Assembly: GCF_900141895.1 (NCBI RefSeq)
Contig: NZ_FQYT01000021.1
Coordinates: 1-55,161 of the forward strand
From: Parasporobacterium paucivorans DSM 15970
GTDB lineage: Bacteria; Bacillota; Clostridia; Lachnospirales; Lachnospiraceae
Direction of reading: 5' to 3'
Length of the DNA: 55,161 bases
Shown piece by piece: positions 34,274-43,331 of this stretch. Position 1 is the stretch's first letter, and every line of letters starts with the position of its first letter. Below the pieces are notes generated by a model. The model was not told the DNA's origin. It worked only from the letters and a program-made list of their open reading frames with translations, and made no database searches. The position numbers were made by a program, and so were the translations under genes.

Positions 34274-36250
34274 CTAGTATTTATACTTTCCTGTCACATG
34301 TATCTGATATTCTCCTTCTTTTTTGCCCAGCATTTTCTGTACAACCGGCAGAGAGATGAATAATTGTCTTGCACTGAATCCGGTACTTATCTCTGCACTG
34401 CAGATGCATTCATTTATCCGAAAGTCCGGATTATATCTTTTGCACAGGTTGATCTGGATTACATCCATGGTCCTGAAATATTGCTGCTGGCTGGACTGCA
34501 TAAGGAGCATGATCTGCAGATATTGTTCATAATCCATGCCATTTTCCTGAACGGAATTGACAGCCCCTTTCTGACTGCCTGCGCTTATGACGCCCTCCAG
34601 AGAAAGATTCCATTGATCCTCATTCTTTATGACCGTAATTTTTTCCCCTTTCAGAAGGCTCTTAACATCCAGTATGCTTTCCGCATAGGCCCAAGCTCCC
34701 AGAATAACAAACCAGGTTATGGTAACCAGCGCAGGCATTCCGGTGAACCCCGCCAGAATAGTTGCCATCTGGTATGCCTCATCCCTTTTCGTCTTGTCTT
34801 TCAGCAGGCTCAGCATATTGCATCCCTCCCGGATCAAAAGGAGTTTGTCCGCTGCCGCAGCAAGATTCTCCTTGTCCGTTGTCCCTCCTCCCAAAATGTA
34901 TTCCAATTCGTAACGCAGAGCTGTTTCTTCTTTGGGGTGCGCATACGTCCCGAAATGATCCGTCAGATACCGGGAATAAACCAGCCTGTCCACCGCTTTA
35001 TTAATCAGGCTTTTTGTTTCTTCCACCTCCGTTGTTCCTCCTGCGGAAGGAAGATTCTCCCCCGCTATCCTCTCACCCGATACTTCTCCCGGATTTTCAA
35101 GTACCAGTCCCAGTATTCCTTCCTCCCGCATCCTTTTCACATACGCCAGCAGGCTTTCTCCCTCCTCATGGGATCCTTCCGATACGGTTTCCATTTGCAG
35201 CTCTCCGAACGTGAAATCCTGAAAGGTTTTCCTGACAATCTCCAGTTCATCCTGGCACGACTCCAGATTATCCATATCGGGCATCCGGGCATTTGCAAGA
35301 ATTTCTCTTATGGTATCCATCTTCTCCAGATATCGTTCCACCGTCTCCCTTTTGGATGACATCCCATAATAATCCTCCCCCTGACCGGTCAGGCTTCGGA
35401 CTTCTTCTTGTAAAAGGGAATTGGCTTCTTGTCCGTCTTCCTCCTGCAGCTCCTTTTCCATGCGGACCGCCTTCTCCCGAATTTCACTCATGGAATCTTC
35501 ATATTCATCTATCTTTTCCTCCACTTCCTTCAGCTTTTGCGTACAATCATCCGCCATCGCAACAAGTTGTGCCGCCCGCTGTCTGTAATCATCCAGCTGG
35601 ACCGCTATATCTTCTCCCCCGGCAATCCTGACCTCCATCACCTCCAGCAAATCCTTCATTCCGGATAGCGCCTCTTCCGGATTTCCCCGTATGTTTTGAA
35701 TTTTATCCAAGGCTTCCCTGACACCGGATATCTTTTCTTCTGTTTTTTCAAAAACTTCCCCTATCTCCTTGATTTTCTTACAGATATTTATCAATCCGGT
35801 TCCCTGTCCCAGCAGCTCCGCCTGGTTCATAAGCTCATCCGCTGCACCTTCCAGTGCGGCATATTTCATGTACTCCTTTACCTGTCCGGCAAAAATTCCT
35901 CCCGAATCATCGGTCGCACGCTTTATCTCCGTCAATTCAAGTGACTGCAGCTTCATCCTGTAAAGATCTGTATTTCTGGGCAGCACCCCTTTGTCCATAT
36001 CCAGATTCCATGATATATATTCCTCCACAATTTCTGAAAAATCCCTGTCTCCGGTCCACAGGAACAGCACCCCGTAATCCTCAAACAGAGGGGACGCATA
36101 TCCTGCAAAAGCTGAATCCATTCCCATCCTGGTTATACCCGTCAGCTTTGCCTCCATGGCCATAATCCGTCCTGATTCAATCAGCGTACAGAAAAGTGAA
36201 AGAATCACCGTGAAAATCAAGCTCATGAATATTGTTATACTCCCCCTCAT
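34274..36250 (-). CDS. DUF5702-type TadG-like surface protein
   Basis: The 658 residues start with an uncleaved N-terminal helix (GSITIFMSLIFTVILSLFCT), the type seen in TadG. Residues about 130-330 are long coiled coils (LDKIQNIRG ... MKDLLEVME). A second hydrophobic segment is near 505-525 (MPALVTITWFVILGAWAYAE). The C-terminal about 130 residues carry YLQIMLLMQSSQQQYFRTMD and end with QIHVTGKYKY. This matches my memory of DUF5702, the large TadG-like protein of clostridial Tad loci. It may tether the pilus to the cell. It follows the small Flp gene by 10 bases. Confidence 0.8.
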   Translation of the reverse strand: MRGSITIFMSLIFTVILSLFCTLIESGRIMAMEAKLTGITRMGMDSAFAGYASPLFEDYGVLFLWTGDRDFSEIVEEYISWNLDMDKGVLPRNTDLYRMKLQSLELTEIKRATDDSGGIFAGQVKEYMKYAALEGAADELMNQAELLGQGTGLINICKKIKEIGEVFEKTEEKISGVREALDKIQNIRGNPEEALSGMKDLLEVMEVRIAGGEDIAVQLDDYRQRAAQLVAMADDCTQKLKEVEEKIDEYEDSMSEIREKAVRMEKELQEEDGQEANSLLQEEVRSLTGQGEDYYGMSSKRETVERYLEKMDTIREILANARMPDMDNLESCQDELEIVRKTFQDFTFGELQMETVSEGSHEEGESLLAYVKRMREEGILGLVLENPGEVSGERIAGENLPSAGGTTEVEETKSLINKAVDRLVYSRYLTDHFGTYAHPKEETALRYELEYILGGGTTDKENLAAAADKLLLIREGCNMLSLLKDKTKRDEAYQMATILAGFTGMPALVTITWFVILGAWAYAESILDVKSLLKGEKITVIKNEDQWNLSLEGVISAGSQKGAVNSVQENGMDYEQYLQIMLLMQSSQQQYFRTMDVIQINLCKRYNPDFRINECICSAEISTGFSARQLFISLPVVQKMLGKKEGEYQIHVTGKYKY

Positions 36251-36260
36251 ATGTGTCCCC

Positions 36261-36431
36261 CTACAAAGAATTCACCTGCTTTGTAATATCCAAAAATATT
36301 CCATTTGCAATCCCGACAATCTGGCTTTTAAAAATCAATACGAGTCCCACCAATACCAGCAGCACCAGGATGACCTCCACAACTCCGGCGCCTTTCTGAT
36401 TTTTGATTACCTTTTTCAGACCTTTTTCCAT
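36261..36431 (-). CDS. Flp-type major pilin precursor (56 residues)
   Basis: This small gene fills the gap between tadC and the DUF5702 gene. GGTAAGGAGGAACC sits before the ATG. The peptide has a basic leader MEKGLKKVIKNQKG, then a hydrophobic helix starting AGVVEVILVLLVLVGLVLIF. Cleavage after the Gly would give Glu at mature position 5, the hallmark of type IV and Flp pilins, and would be done by the TadV-like peptidase nearby. The length and the absence of a long C-terminal domain fit Flp1-like pilins. It is probably the fibre subunit. Confidence 0.88.
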   Translation of the reverse strand: MEKGLKKVIKNQKGAGVVEVILVLLVLVGLVLIFKSQIVGIANGIFLDITKQVNSL

Positions 36432-36448
36432 CGGTTCCTCCTTACCGG

Positions 36449-37891
36449 CTATATGCCCATTGTTATAAATGCGGGAACGATGATGATGACGATAACCACG
36501 ACCAGCATAAGCATCATCGGAAAAACAAGTTTTGTGCCTGCTTCCCCACCTTTGATTTTTGCATGGTTCTTCCTGTCTTCAAATGCAGCCCCGGCCTCTT
36601 TCTCCAGCATCGTTTTCAGCCCCTTTGTGCCCTTGGTAATGTTCTGCTCCAGCAGACTGCCCAGGCGCAGATAGGGCTGCAGTCCGCATCTTATCCCAAA
36701 TCCGGCATAAGCAGCTGCCTCAGGTACCCCGTTTTTCATCTTGAGATTCGTCAGGCGCATCTCCTCATAGGCATACCGCAGTTCATTTTTTTTATTTTTT
36801 TCATACTCCTCCACTATCCGGTTCCAGCTGCTTTTCATGCTCAGACCGGCTTCACTGAGCAATGTGAGTTTTGTCACTATTTCCGGATAATCCCTCATCA
36901 TCTGTTCCTCCCTTTTCTTTACCCGTCCCTGCATCTCCCGGTCTTTTGCTACCACGAGAAGAACAGCCGCCGCAATGCCAAATACCAGTATCCGTCCTGC
37001 CTCCCCATTGCTTTTACGAAGATACCTGATTTTCTTTCCTTCAATCTCTTGGGGGAGGCCGACCTCCGGGTCGGTTTCGCTGCTGTTTGCGTTAATGGTG
37101 CGTTGGATTTTTTCCTCCAGGGACAGCTCCTCCTCAGAAACGGTCTTTATCACTACGGGTATTTCATAAATCTTTTCTCTTTCCTGGAAACGCAGCGTGG
37201 CCGTCAGACGGGTCAGTGTTCCTTCCCCCAGCGCATTCCCGGGGTATACATTGCCATTGAAATCCACCAGATCTGTGTTCTCTATCTGCCAGGATACGTC
37301 TACATCCCCGACGTTTGGAACCATGGATAACCGGGAGGACACTTCATCCAGCCCCTTGTTTTTTCCCCGCAGCTGTACCAGAAGCTCCTTGTATGCTTCC
37401 ATGATTATTTCATCCGCTTCTTCTTCGGAATACTTGTATTCTCCGATTTCCAGAGATATTTTCTCCTCCTCTTCTTCCTGAAGAACGTCCAACTCCACCT
37501 GTACGCTGCCCAAACCGTTTGCCGGCCTGGGTAATGTCTGTATGTACCTGTTCTGGGGCAAGGCTTCTTCTATACTTTTCAGCAGTCCAAAAAGGAGAAA
37601 CAGACACAGAATAGCGATTCCAAGGGCTGACTTTTTGATTTTCAGAATATATTCGAGGTTCTCCGTTTTATCCGTCAAATAAATCTTTCTTACGGCGTCC
37701 TGCTGCTTTTCATTTTTCCAGAACCGTAGCCGGCAGAAGATTCTGTCCTCCAGATACATTGTCATTCTGTAAAGGATCCTCATGGGGTGATCCCTGATTT
37801 CACAGCCTTCAAAATAGGATTTTTTATAATTCCTCGTCCGGTAATAGAGAACGACGATTCCTGCCGTCAGCAAAATATAGACACTCAGCAT
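36449..37891 (-). CDS. tadC: TadC-like type II/IV secretion membrane protein with Ig-like insertion
   Basis: The C-terminal 150 residues (about 333-480) are a T2SF-family domain as in TadC, ending with membrane segments near 455-477. The N-terminal half is unusual: membrane segments at about 1-17 and 90-106, then an extracytoplasmic part of about 190 residues (107-298), then another segment (300-315). Within it, residues about 187-250 resemble the atrophied bacterial Ig-like fold: LSMVPNVGDVDVSW then VDFNGNVYPG and LTRLTATLRF. An acidic stretch (EEEEEE) precedes. TadC proteins are normally about 300 residues, so this one carries an added domain. Confidence 0.85.
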   Translation of the reverse strand: MLSVYILLTAGIVVLYYRTRNYKKSYFEGCEIRDHPMRILYRMTMYLEDRIFCRLRFWKNEKQQDAVRKIYLTDKTENLEYILKIKKSALGIAILCLFLLFGLLKSIEEALPQNRYIQTLPRPANGLGSVQVELDVLQEEEEEKISLEIGEYKYSEEEADEIIMEAYKELLVQLRGKNKGLDEVSSRLSMVPNVGDVDVSWQIENTDLVDFNGNVYPGNALGEGTLTRLTATLRFQEREKIYEIPVVIKTVSEEELSLEEKIQRTINANSSETDPEVGLPQEIEGKKIRYLRKSNGEAGRILVFGIAAAVLLVVAKDREMQGRVKKREEQMMRDYPEIVTKLTLLSEAGLSMKSSWNRIVEEYEKNKKNELRYAYEEMRLTNLKMKNGVPEAAAYAGFGIRCGLQPYLRLGSLLEQNITKGTKGLKTMLEKEAGAAFEDRKNHAKIKGGEAGTKLVFPMMLMLVVVIVIIIVPAFITMGI

Positions 37892-37892
37892 G

Positions 37893-38648
37893 TTAAACCT
37901 CCAGCTCTACAATCTTTTTTGAAATCAGCCAGGCCAGGGCGTAGCCTCCCAAACACAGCGTCATGACAATTGTGCCAAGGATTGTTTCGTACATTGGTCT
38001 TAAAAGATCGGGAGACGTCTGATTGATATAAACGATTATCAGCAGAGGGATCAGGTTCATCAGAGTCTGCTCCAGTTTTTTTGCTCCCAGCAGTGTCTGG
38101 ATTTCTTTCTGGGTTTCCAGCTTTTCACTGATTGTGTCTGCCGATGACCGGATTATTCTGTTGAAATCACCTCCTCCCCGCTTGGCAATCTGCATCACAG
38201 AGGTAAAGATCCTGATATCCTCCAGACCTGTCCGTTCGGCAAAATCCGAAAAAGCCTTTTCAACAGGAACGCTGAGTTTCAGCTGTCTTGACATTGTTTC
38301 CATTTCCTTGGCAATGATGGATTCCTTCCCATGCAGAAGAATCATTTCCCCGTATGCCTCCTCCAATGCATTTTCGAGTGAATACCCGGCACTCATGGCG
38401 GAGGCCATTGACAATATGCAGTCTCGAAACTGCAAATTCAGAATGAACCGGATCTTCTTCTCCATATCTCTTTCCCGGAGCCGGATAATCAACAGGACCA
38501 CCGGACTCAGGAATAGAAGCGCCTTAACGCTGTGGTAGAATATATAGGCAAGAAGTGCTGTCAGTCCGACTCCTGTCAGACATGCCTGCATATAATTTTT
38601 GTCTGACATCCGATAAATGGATTTTTTTCTGTTAAGTAAAGCTTTCAT
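37893..38648 (-). CDS. tadB: TadB-like Tad pilus membrane platform protein
   Basis: The 251 residues contain the T2SF domain (about 68-190) with SMASAMSAGYSLENALEEAY and VEKAFSDFAERTGLEDI, and membrane segments at about 28-55 and 195-240. TadB with TadC forms the inner-membrane platform that TadA works on. The start overlaps the end of tadA by 17 bases, and the end is 1 base from tadC. Sequence and size are normal for clostridial TadB. Confidence 0.93.
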   Translation of the reverse strand: MKALLNRKKSIYRMSDKNYMQACLTGVGLTALLAYIFYHSVKALLFLSPVVLLIIRLRERDMEKKIRFILNLQFRDCILSMASAMSAGYSLENALEEAYGEMILLHGKESIIAKEMETMSRQLKLSVPVEKAFSDFAERTGLEDIRIFTSVMQIAKRGGGDFNRIIRSSADTISEKLETQKEIQTLLGAKKLEQTLMNLIPLLIIVYINQTSPDLLRPMYETILGTIVMTLCLGGYALAWLISKKIVELEV

Positions 38649-39831
38649 ACCCCGCTCCCTCCAGTTTCTTTCTGTTAATTAGTTTGTTCTCCGTCCGTAC
38701 AAGACTCCCCCCCTGCTCCTCCCGATATCCGAATAACGGGTTCAGGATTATTCTCCCTTCCTGATAATCCACTACCTCCACAACCTCCAGCACCCTTCTT
38801 GAACGGTCGCGAAGCCGCCCCATATGCACGATAATATCCAGTCCGGCTGCAATCTGTCCCTTAATAGCTGCAAGGGAAATCTCCATGCCCATAAGCACCA
38901 TTACCTCCAACCTGGAAAGCAGGTCCTTGGGGCTGTTGGCATGCCCCGTGCTGAGGCTTCCGTCATGGCCCGTGTTCATAGCCTGCAGCATATCGATTGC
39001 CTCGGCTCCGCGCACCTCGCCCACCACTATCCTGTCCGGCTGCATGCGCAGGGCTGTTTTTATAAGATTTCTTATGGTTATCTCATTCTCCCCTTCCGTA
39101 TTGGCCTGTCTGGCTTCCAGGCGCACCAGATTCTCAATTCCAGTCAGCTGCAATTCCGCCGAATCTTCAATAGTGATTACCCTTTCATCCTTCGGAATGG
39201 AATCAGAAAGGACATTGAGGAAGGTTGTCTTTCCGCTTCCCGTCCCACCGCTGACAAAAATGTTATACCCGCTTTTCACCAGCACGTCCAGGTATTCACC
39301 GGCTTCCTGTGTGATGGTTCTGTTCCGGACAAGCTGCTCCATCTCCATTTTCTTATCTGGGAATTTCCGTATGCTTATCGCCGGTCCTTCTATAGCTACC
39401 GGGTCCAACACTACATTGACCCGGGATCCGTCCTCCAGTCTTGTGTCCGCAATGGGGGAATACTCATTGACCCTACGATTGCTTCTGGCAACAATCTGCT
39501 GGATGATGTCCGCCAGCCTTTCCCGGGAAGAAAATTTCCCTTCAAATCTTGTTATCTTCCCGCCTTTATCAACAAAAATCTTATCCGGTCCATTCACCAT
39601 GATGTCTGTAATAAGAGGATCTTCCAGCAAATCCTGGAGAATGCCGTATCCGCGTATGGAATCGTAAACTTCCTTCCTCAGCTTCAGCTTGCCCGTCAGC
39701 GGCAGGTATCGGTTTTCTTCATCCTGCAGAATGATTCTGTCTATGATTTCTTCTATCTCCCCTTCATCCGGCTCTTTGGACATATCCATTTCCATCAGTG
39801 CCTTCTGCCGGAGTCTTAATACCTTGTCCAT
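38632..39831 (-). CDS. tadA: Tad pilus assembly ATPase TadA (CpaF family)
   Basis: This cytoplasmic hexameric motor of 399 residues powers pilin extrusion. The N-terminal domain ends with the arginine-rich DIMVNGPDKIFVD loop. Walker A is GGTGSGKT at 195-202; the Asp box, Walker B and His box appear as RIVVGEVRGAEAIDML and STGHANS. The gene overlaps tadZ by 16 bases and tadB by 17 bases, pointing to one translation unit. This single ATPase would drive both extension and retraction in Tad systems. Confidence 0.96.
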   Translation of the reverse strand: MDKVLRLRQKALMEMDMSKEPDEGEIEEIIDRIILQDEENRYLPLTGKLKLRKEVYDSIRGYGILQDLLEDPLITDIMVNGPDKIFVDKGGKITRFEGKFSSRERLADIIQQIVARSNRRVNEYSPIADTRLEDGSRVNVVLDPVAIEGPAISIRKFPDKKMEMEQLVRNRTITQEAGEYLDVLVKSGYNIFVSGGTGSGKTTFLNVLSDSIPKDERVITIEDSAELQLTGIENLVRLEARQANTEGENEITIRNLIKTALRMQPDRIVVGEVRGAEAIDMLQAMNTGHDGSLSTGHANSPKDLLSRLEVMVLMGMEISLAAIKGQIAAGLDIIVHMGRLRDRSRRVLEVVEVVDYQEGRIILNPLFGYREEQGGSLVRTENKLINRKKLEGAGYESFT

Positions 39832-40841
39832 AGTTCTTCTCCTTCCTCTGCCATATCTTTTACATAGCCGGCAAAGGGGCTCAACAGCAGGCTCTCTATG
39901 TAATGGTTTCCCGTGTGCAGGAAATAGCCTCCCGGAATTTCCATCTGTTTTGTTTTCAGAAGGAGTTCCTCCTTCCCGATGTTTTTCACATACTCCTGGA
40001 ACTCCTGAACCCTGGCCCTGGCCAGTTCATTCCTCTTAACCGGCATATAGATCATGCGGCACATTTCCAGCAGGGGGATCACATCTCCCACCATATTGCT
40101 CAGATCAAGCACAATGATTTCATAGCCGGAAACCTCGGCAATGCGGCAAATGAAGTCGCGCCATTCCTCAGGCTCCAGATTCCTCAGGTCGCGGCAATAT
40201 CGAATAGGCGGTATAATGTCAATGTCATGCCGGGTAAGGATGGTGGAAAATAATTTTGCAGATAGTTTTTCATGGGATTGTTTGTAGAAATAAAACAGAT
40301 CAGAAATATCGTTGGAAAATTCAGAAGATAATAATTTGGATAATCCGGAATAATCTTCCAGATTGATGTACAGAGCTGTACCGTTCTTTGAATACATATG
40401 GGTCAATGAAAGGGCGAAGGAAGTTTTTCCGCAGCCGTTTACCGGCGAATACACCCCTAAGATTTTGGCCCCTCCACCCTCCTTTCGGTTGAAGAAATCC
40501 CGTTCCTCCGGTAATGGGCATAATTCCAGCACTTCTTTTATCAGCTGGTCCGCAGGCTGGTACTTGTATACACCCGGGTATGGGAATTTCATTTCCATTT
40601 CCGCGCATTCCTTTAACAGGATGAATCTGGCCGTCATACCCTCCGCCTCTATAAAAGGCAGACTTTCCTCATTAATGAGGAGAATTTCAACTTCTTTTTC
40701 ATGGCAGAAACGTCGGAATTCCTCCACATCTGTGAATCCCCTTATGTCGAAAATGTTGCCGGCCATGTCAATTAAAAAACTGACAAGACGAAGGGAATAG
40801 GATTCCTCCATGTCAAATACCACAAAGAGTCTCTTCTTCAA
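39816..40841 (-). CDS. tadZ: TadZ/CpaE-like pilus-localising ATPase
   Basis: The 341 residues have an N-terminal receiver-like region (1-115) without the phosphorylation Asp cluster I could confirm, then a MinD-like P-loop domain. The P-loop reads SPVNGCGKTS at about 132-141; the signature Lys of the deviant Walker A (KGGxGKT) is absent, as in some atypical TadZ proteins. It is the first gene of the Tad operon and has the promoter at 40917-40945. TadZ/CpaE proteins mark the cell pole or the site of pilus assembly. Confidence 0.85.
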   Translation of the reverse strand: MKKRLFVVFDMEESYSLRLVSFLIDMAGNIFDIRGFTDVEEFRRFCHEKEVEILLINEESLPFIEAEGMTARFILLKECAEMEMKFPYPGVYKYQPADQLIKEVLELCPLPEERDFFNRKEGGGAKILGVYSPVNGCGKTSFALSLTHMYSKNGTALYINLEDYSGLSKLLSSEFSNDISDLFYFYKQSHEKLSAKLFSTILTRHDIDIIPPIRYCRDLRNLEPEEWRDFICRIAEVSGYEIIVLDLSNMVGDVIPLLEMCRMIYMPVKRNELARARVQEFQEYVKNIGKEELLLKTKQMEIPGGYFLHTGNHYIESLLLSPFAGYVKDMAEEGEELWTRY

Positions 40842-40916
40842 GAAACCACTCCTTTGTATTAAATTTTAAAGTATTGGGGAAGTAAATGATAAAACAAGAA
40901 TTTAAGATATATGTGT

Positions 40917-40945
40917 ATTATATAATACAGATTTGTCCATGTCCA
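40917..40945 (-). promoter_or_regulatory. Promoter of the Tad operon
   Basis: TGGACA (40940-40945), 17 bp, TATAAT (40917-40922) on the minus strand, about 75 bases ahead of the tadZ ATG. No further promoter of similar quality is seen before the FHA gene end, so the Tad genes probably form one transcript of about 9.4 kb. Confidence 0.65.
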
Positions 40946-40955
40946 TATTTTTTTC

Positions 40956-40987
40956 AAAAAAAACAGAGGCATCTTATGATACCCCTG
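40956..40987 (-). terminator. Terminator after the aconitase-like hydratase gene
   Basis: On the minus strand CAGGGGTATC (40978-40987) pairs with GATGCCTCTG (40964-40973) with wobble pairs, then eight T. It separates the hydratase from the Tad operon. Confidence 0.85.
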
Positions 40988-40995
40988 CATGCTGT

Positions 40996-43302
40996 TTAAT
41001 TTACCCGGTTATAATTTATCAGACAACCAGAAAGAATGATTTCTCTTTCCTCTGATGTCATCTCTCCAAGACTCAGAGCGAATTCCTCCAGGGAATCCTT
41101 CACCACATATGCCTTGATGCTGTCTCTTTTATTTTCGATGGCATCGGCAATATCCGGCACAAATATGAAATCCCCGTTCTTGAACGGCAGCTCTTCTCCC
41201 TTAAATACAAAGGGAAGCATGCCCCAGTTGATAAGGTTGGATCTATAACGTTTTGTTGCATATTCCTGTGCAATATTCGCCCAGCCGCCCAGAACTTTCT
41301 GGCAGGAAGCAGCCTGCTCCCTTGCGGATCCATCACCCGGTTTCACCGCATAGATTGTGCTTCCAATTCCGGTATTCTCATAATCCATGTCCGGAAATAC
41401 TTTGCGGATCGTTTCGTGTGCCTCTTTAAGTCCCTCAAGCTCCAGGGAAGGATCGTTTCCGGCCGTTCTTGCCTCTTCCGCCCCTTTTACTTCTTTTGCT
41501 TTTCCTACATAGGAAGGGTCTTTTCTGGACAGAGTATATTCAGCCAGGCCGAGAGGATTGGATCTGTAAGAAGATGTTTCTCCCGAGGGAATCAGCTCAT
41601 CCGTTGTAGTGACGGGATCCTGGATTTCTGCCACTACCTTAAGCAGGATGTTCTTCGTGAGGGAATGCATGTTTGGCCAGTCTTTAATATTGGGGCCCAT
41701 CTGGACCTCAACGGAAGTATCCGCATCGCCCTTGCTGTCAAATATCCTGTTCTTATATATCGTACTGTCAAAATAGTATTTTGGTTTTGTGAACTCGACA
41801 TCGATATCCGTTGCCGGTATTAAATAGCCCTTATTTGCCGCCGTTGCTGCAATGGATCGGGCATCCATAAGTGCCACGGAGGAAATCTGGCCGTCCTGAA
41901 GCTTGGAGCCTTCTCTGTTCGGGAAATTTCTAGTCGTATGTCGGATACTCAGCGCATTATTGGCCGGAGTATCTCCAGCTCCAAAGCAGGGACCGCAGAA
42001 TGCTGTTTTGACAACCGCACCGGCCGCCATCAGCGAAGCCACCGCTCCATTTTTCACAAGTTCCATATATATCGGCGTACTTGCCGGATACACGCTCAGA
42101 GTAAATTCATCCACTCCTGTGCTCTTTCCTTTCAATATGTCCGCCGCATCGCAGATGTTTTCAAATCCGCCACCCGCACAGCCGGCAATAATTCCCTGTT
42201 CCACATAGAGTCTTCCGTTATGGATCTTGTCCGTCAGGGAGAATTTTACCTGGTCTCCCAGATTGGCAATGGCTTTTTGTTCGCATTCGTGCAGAATATC
42301 GTAGAGATTGGCATTCAGCTCCTCGATAGTGTATGTATAGCTGGGGTGGAACGGCAGGGCAATCATTGGACGGATGGCGGAAAGATCCACATACACCATT
42401 CCATCATACCAGACTGTCTTCCCAGGCTTTAATTCCTTATATTCTTCAGGTCTTCTGTGGATTTCAAAATAATCCTTGATGGCTGTATCCGTTTCCCAGA
42501 TTGAAGACAGGCAGGTGGTTTCTGTCGTCATGACGTCCACGCCCACGCGGAAATCCGCACTCAGGTTTTCAATTCCAGGTCCCACGAATTCCATGATTTT
42601 GTTCTTTACATATCCGTTGGCAAATACCGCTCCGATAATGGCAAGAGCAATGTCCTGCGGACCTACGCCTTTTGCAGGCTTGCCGGTCAGATAGATTCCG
42701 ATGACCTGGGGTCTGTTGATATCATATGTCTGGGAAAGCAGCTGCTTAACCAGCTCCGGACCGCCTTCTCCCATGGCCATGGTTCCAAGGGCACCATATC
42801 TGGTATGGCTGTCGGAACCAAGAATCATCTTTCCGCATCCAGCCATCATTTCCCTTGCATACTGGTGGATGACCGCCTGGTGTGGAGGAACATATACTCC
42901 GCCGTATTTCTTTGCACTGGTCAGTCCAAACATGTGGTCATCTTCGTTGATGGTTCCGCCTACAGCGCACAGACTGTTGTGGCAGTTTGTGAGAACATAT
43001 GGAATGGGGAATCTGTCCAGTCCCGAAGCTCTGGCCGTCTGGATAATGCCTACATATGTAATGTCATGGGATGTCAGCATATCAAATTTGATTTTCAGCT
43101 TCTCCATGTTGCCGGAAGTATTGTGTTCTTTCAAAATATCATAGGCGATTGAGTTTTTCGCCGCTTCTTCAGGATTCAGGTATGCACTGCCAAGAGTATT
43201 TTTTAACTCTTCCGCCGTCATTCCTTCTGTTTCAACTACATCCCGCCCATTAATTAAATATGCGGGGCCATTGCTTAACCTTACCATGTGATGATCCTCC
43301 AA
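40996..43302 (-). CDS. Aconitase-superfamily hydratase (YbhJ-like)
   Basis: The 768 residues follow the aconitase fold. The cluster cysteines are C375 (in [13 protein letters not shown]) and C436/C439 ([15 protein letters not shown]), so a 4Fe-4S site is intact. [12 protein letters not shown] (162-173) matches the substrate-binding motif. The C-terminal swivelling domain is complete with [12 protein letters not shown]. The protein resembles E. coli YbhJ more than AcnA, so the substrate is open. It starts 29 bases after the PocR/AraC regulator gene and may be in the same transcript. A terminator follows. Confidence 0.86.
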   Translation of the reverse strand: MEDHHMVRLSNGPAYLINGRDVVETEGMTAEELKNTLGSAYLNPEEAAKNSIAYDILKEHNTSGNMEKLKIKFDMLTSHDITYVGIIQTARASGLDRFPIPYVLTNCHNSLCAVGGTINEDDHMFGLTSAKKYGGVYVPPHQAVIHQYAREMMAGCGKMILGSDSHTRYGALGTMAMGEGGPELVKQLLSQTYDINRPQVIGIYLTGKPAKGVGPQDIALAIIGAVFANGYVKNKIMEFVGPGIENLSADFRVGVDVMTTETTCLSSIWETDTAIKDYFEIHRRPEEYKELKPGKTVWYDGMVYVDLSAIRPMIALPFHPSYTYTIEELNANLYDILHECEQKAIANLGDQVKFSLTDKIHNGRLYVEQGIIAGCAGGGFENICDAADILKGKSTGVDEFTLSVYPASTPIYMELVKNGAVASLMAAGAVVKTAFCGPCFGAGDTPANNALSIRHTTRNFPNREGSKLQDGQISSVALMDARSIAATAANKGYLIPATDIDVEFTKPKYYFDSTIYKNRIFDSKGDADTSVEVQMGPNIKDWPNMHSLTKNILLKVVAEIQDPVTTTDELIPSGETSSYRSNPLGLAEYTLSRKDPSYVGKAKEVKGAEEARTAGNDPSLELEGLKEAHETIRKVFPDMDYENTGIGSTIYAVKPGDGSAREQAASCQKVLGGWANIAQEYATKRYRSNLINWGMLPFVFKGEELPFKNGDFIFVPDIADAIENKRDSIKAYVVKDSLEEFALSLGEMTSEEREIILSGCLINYNRVN

Positions 43303-43331
43303 TTATTTGGTTTCGTATATATTTTGATTCA

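Noticed and set aside
34364-35359. 331-residue plus-strand open frame opposite the DUF5702 gene
   Set aside because: It is antisense to a well-supported Tad gene, lacks a ribosome site and resembles no protein; an antisense shadow.
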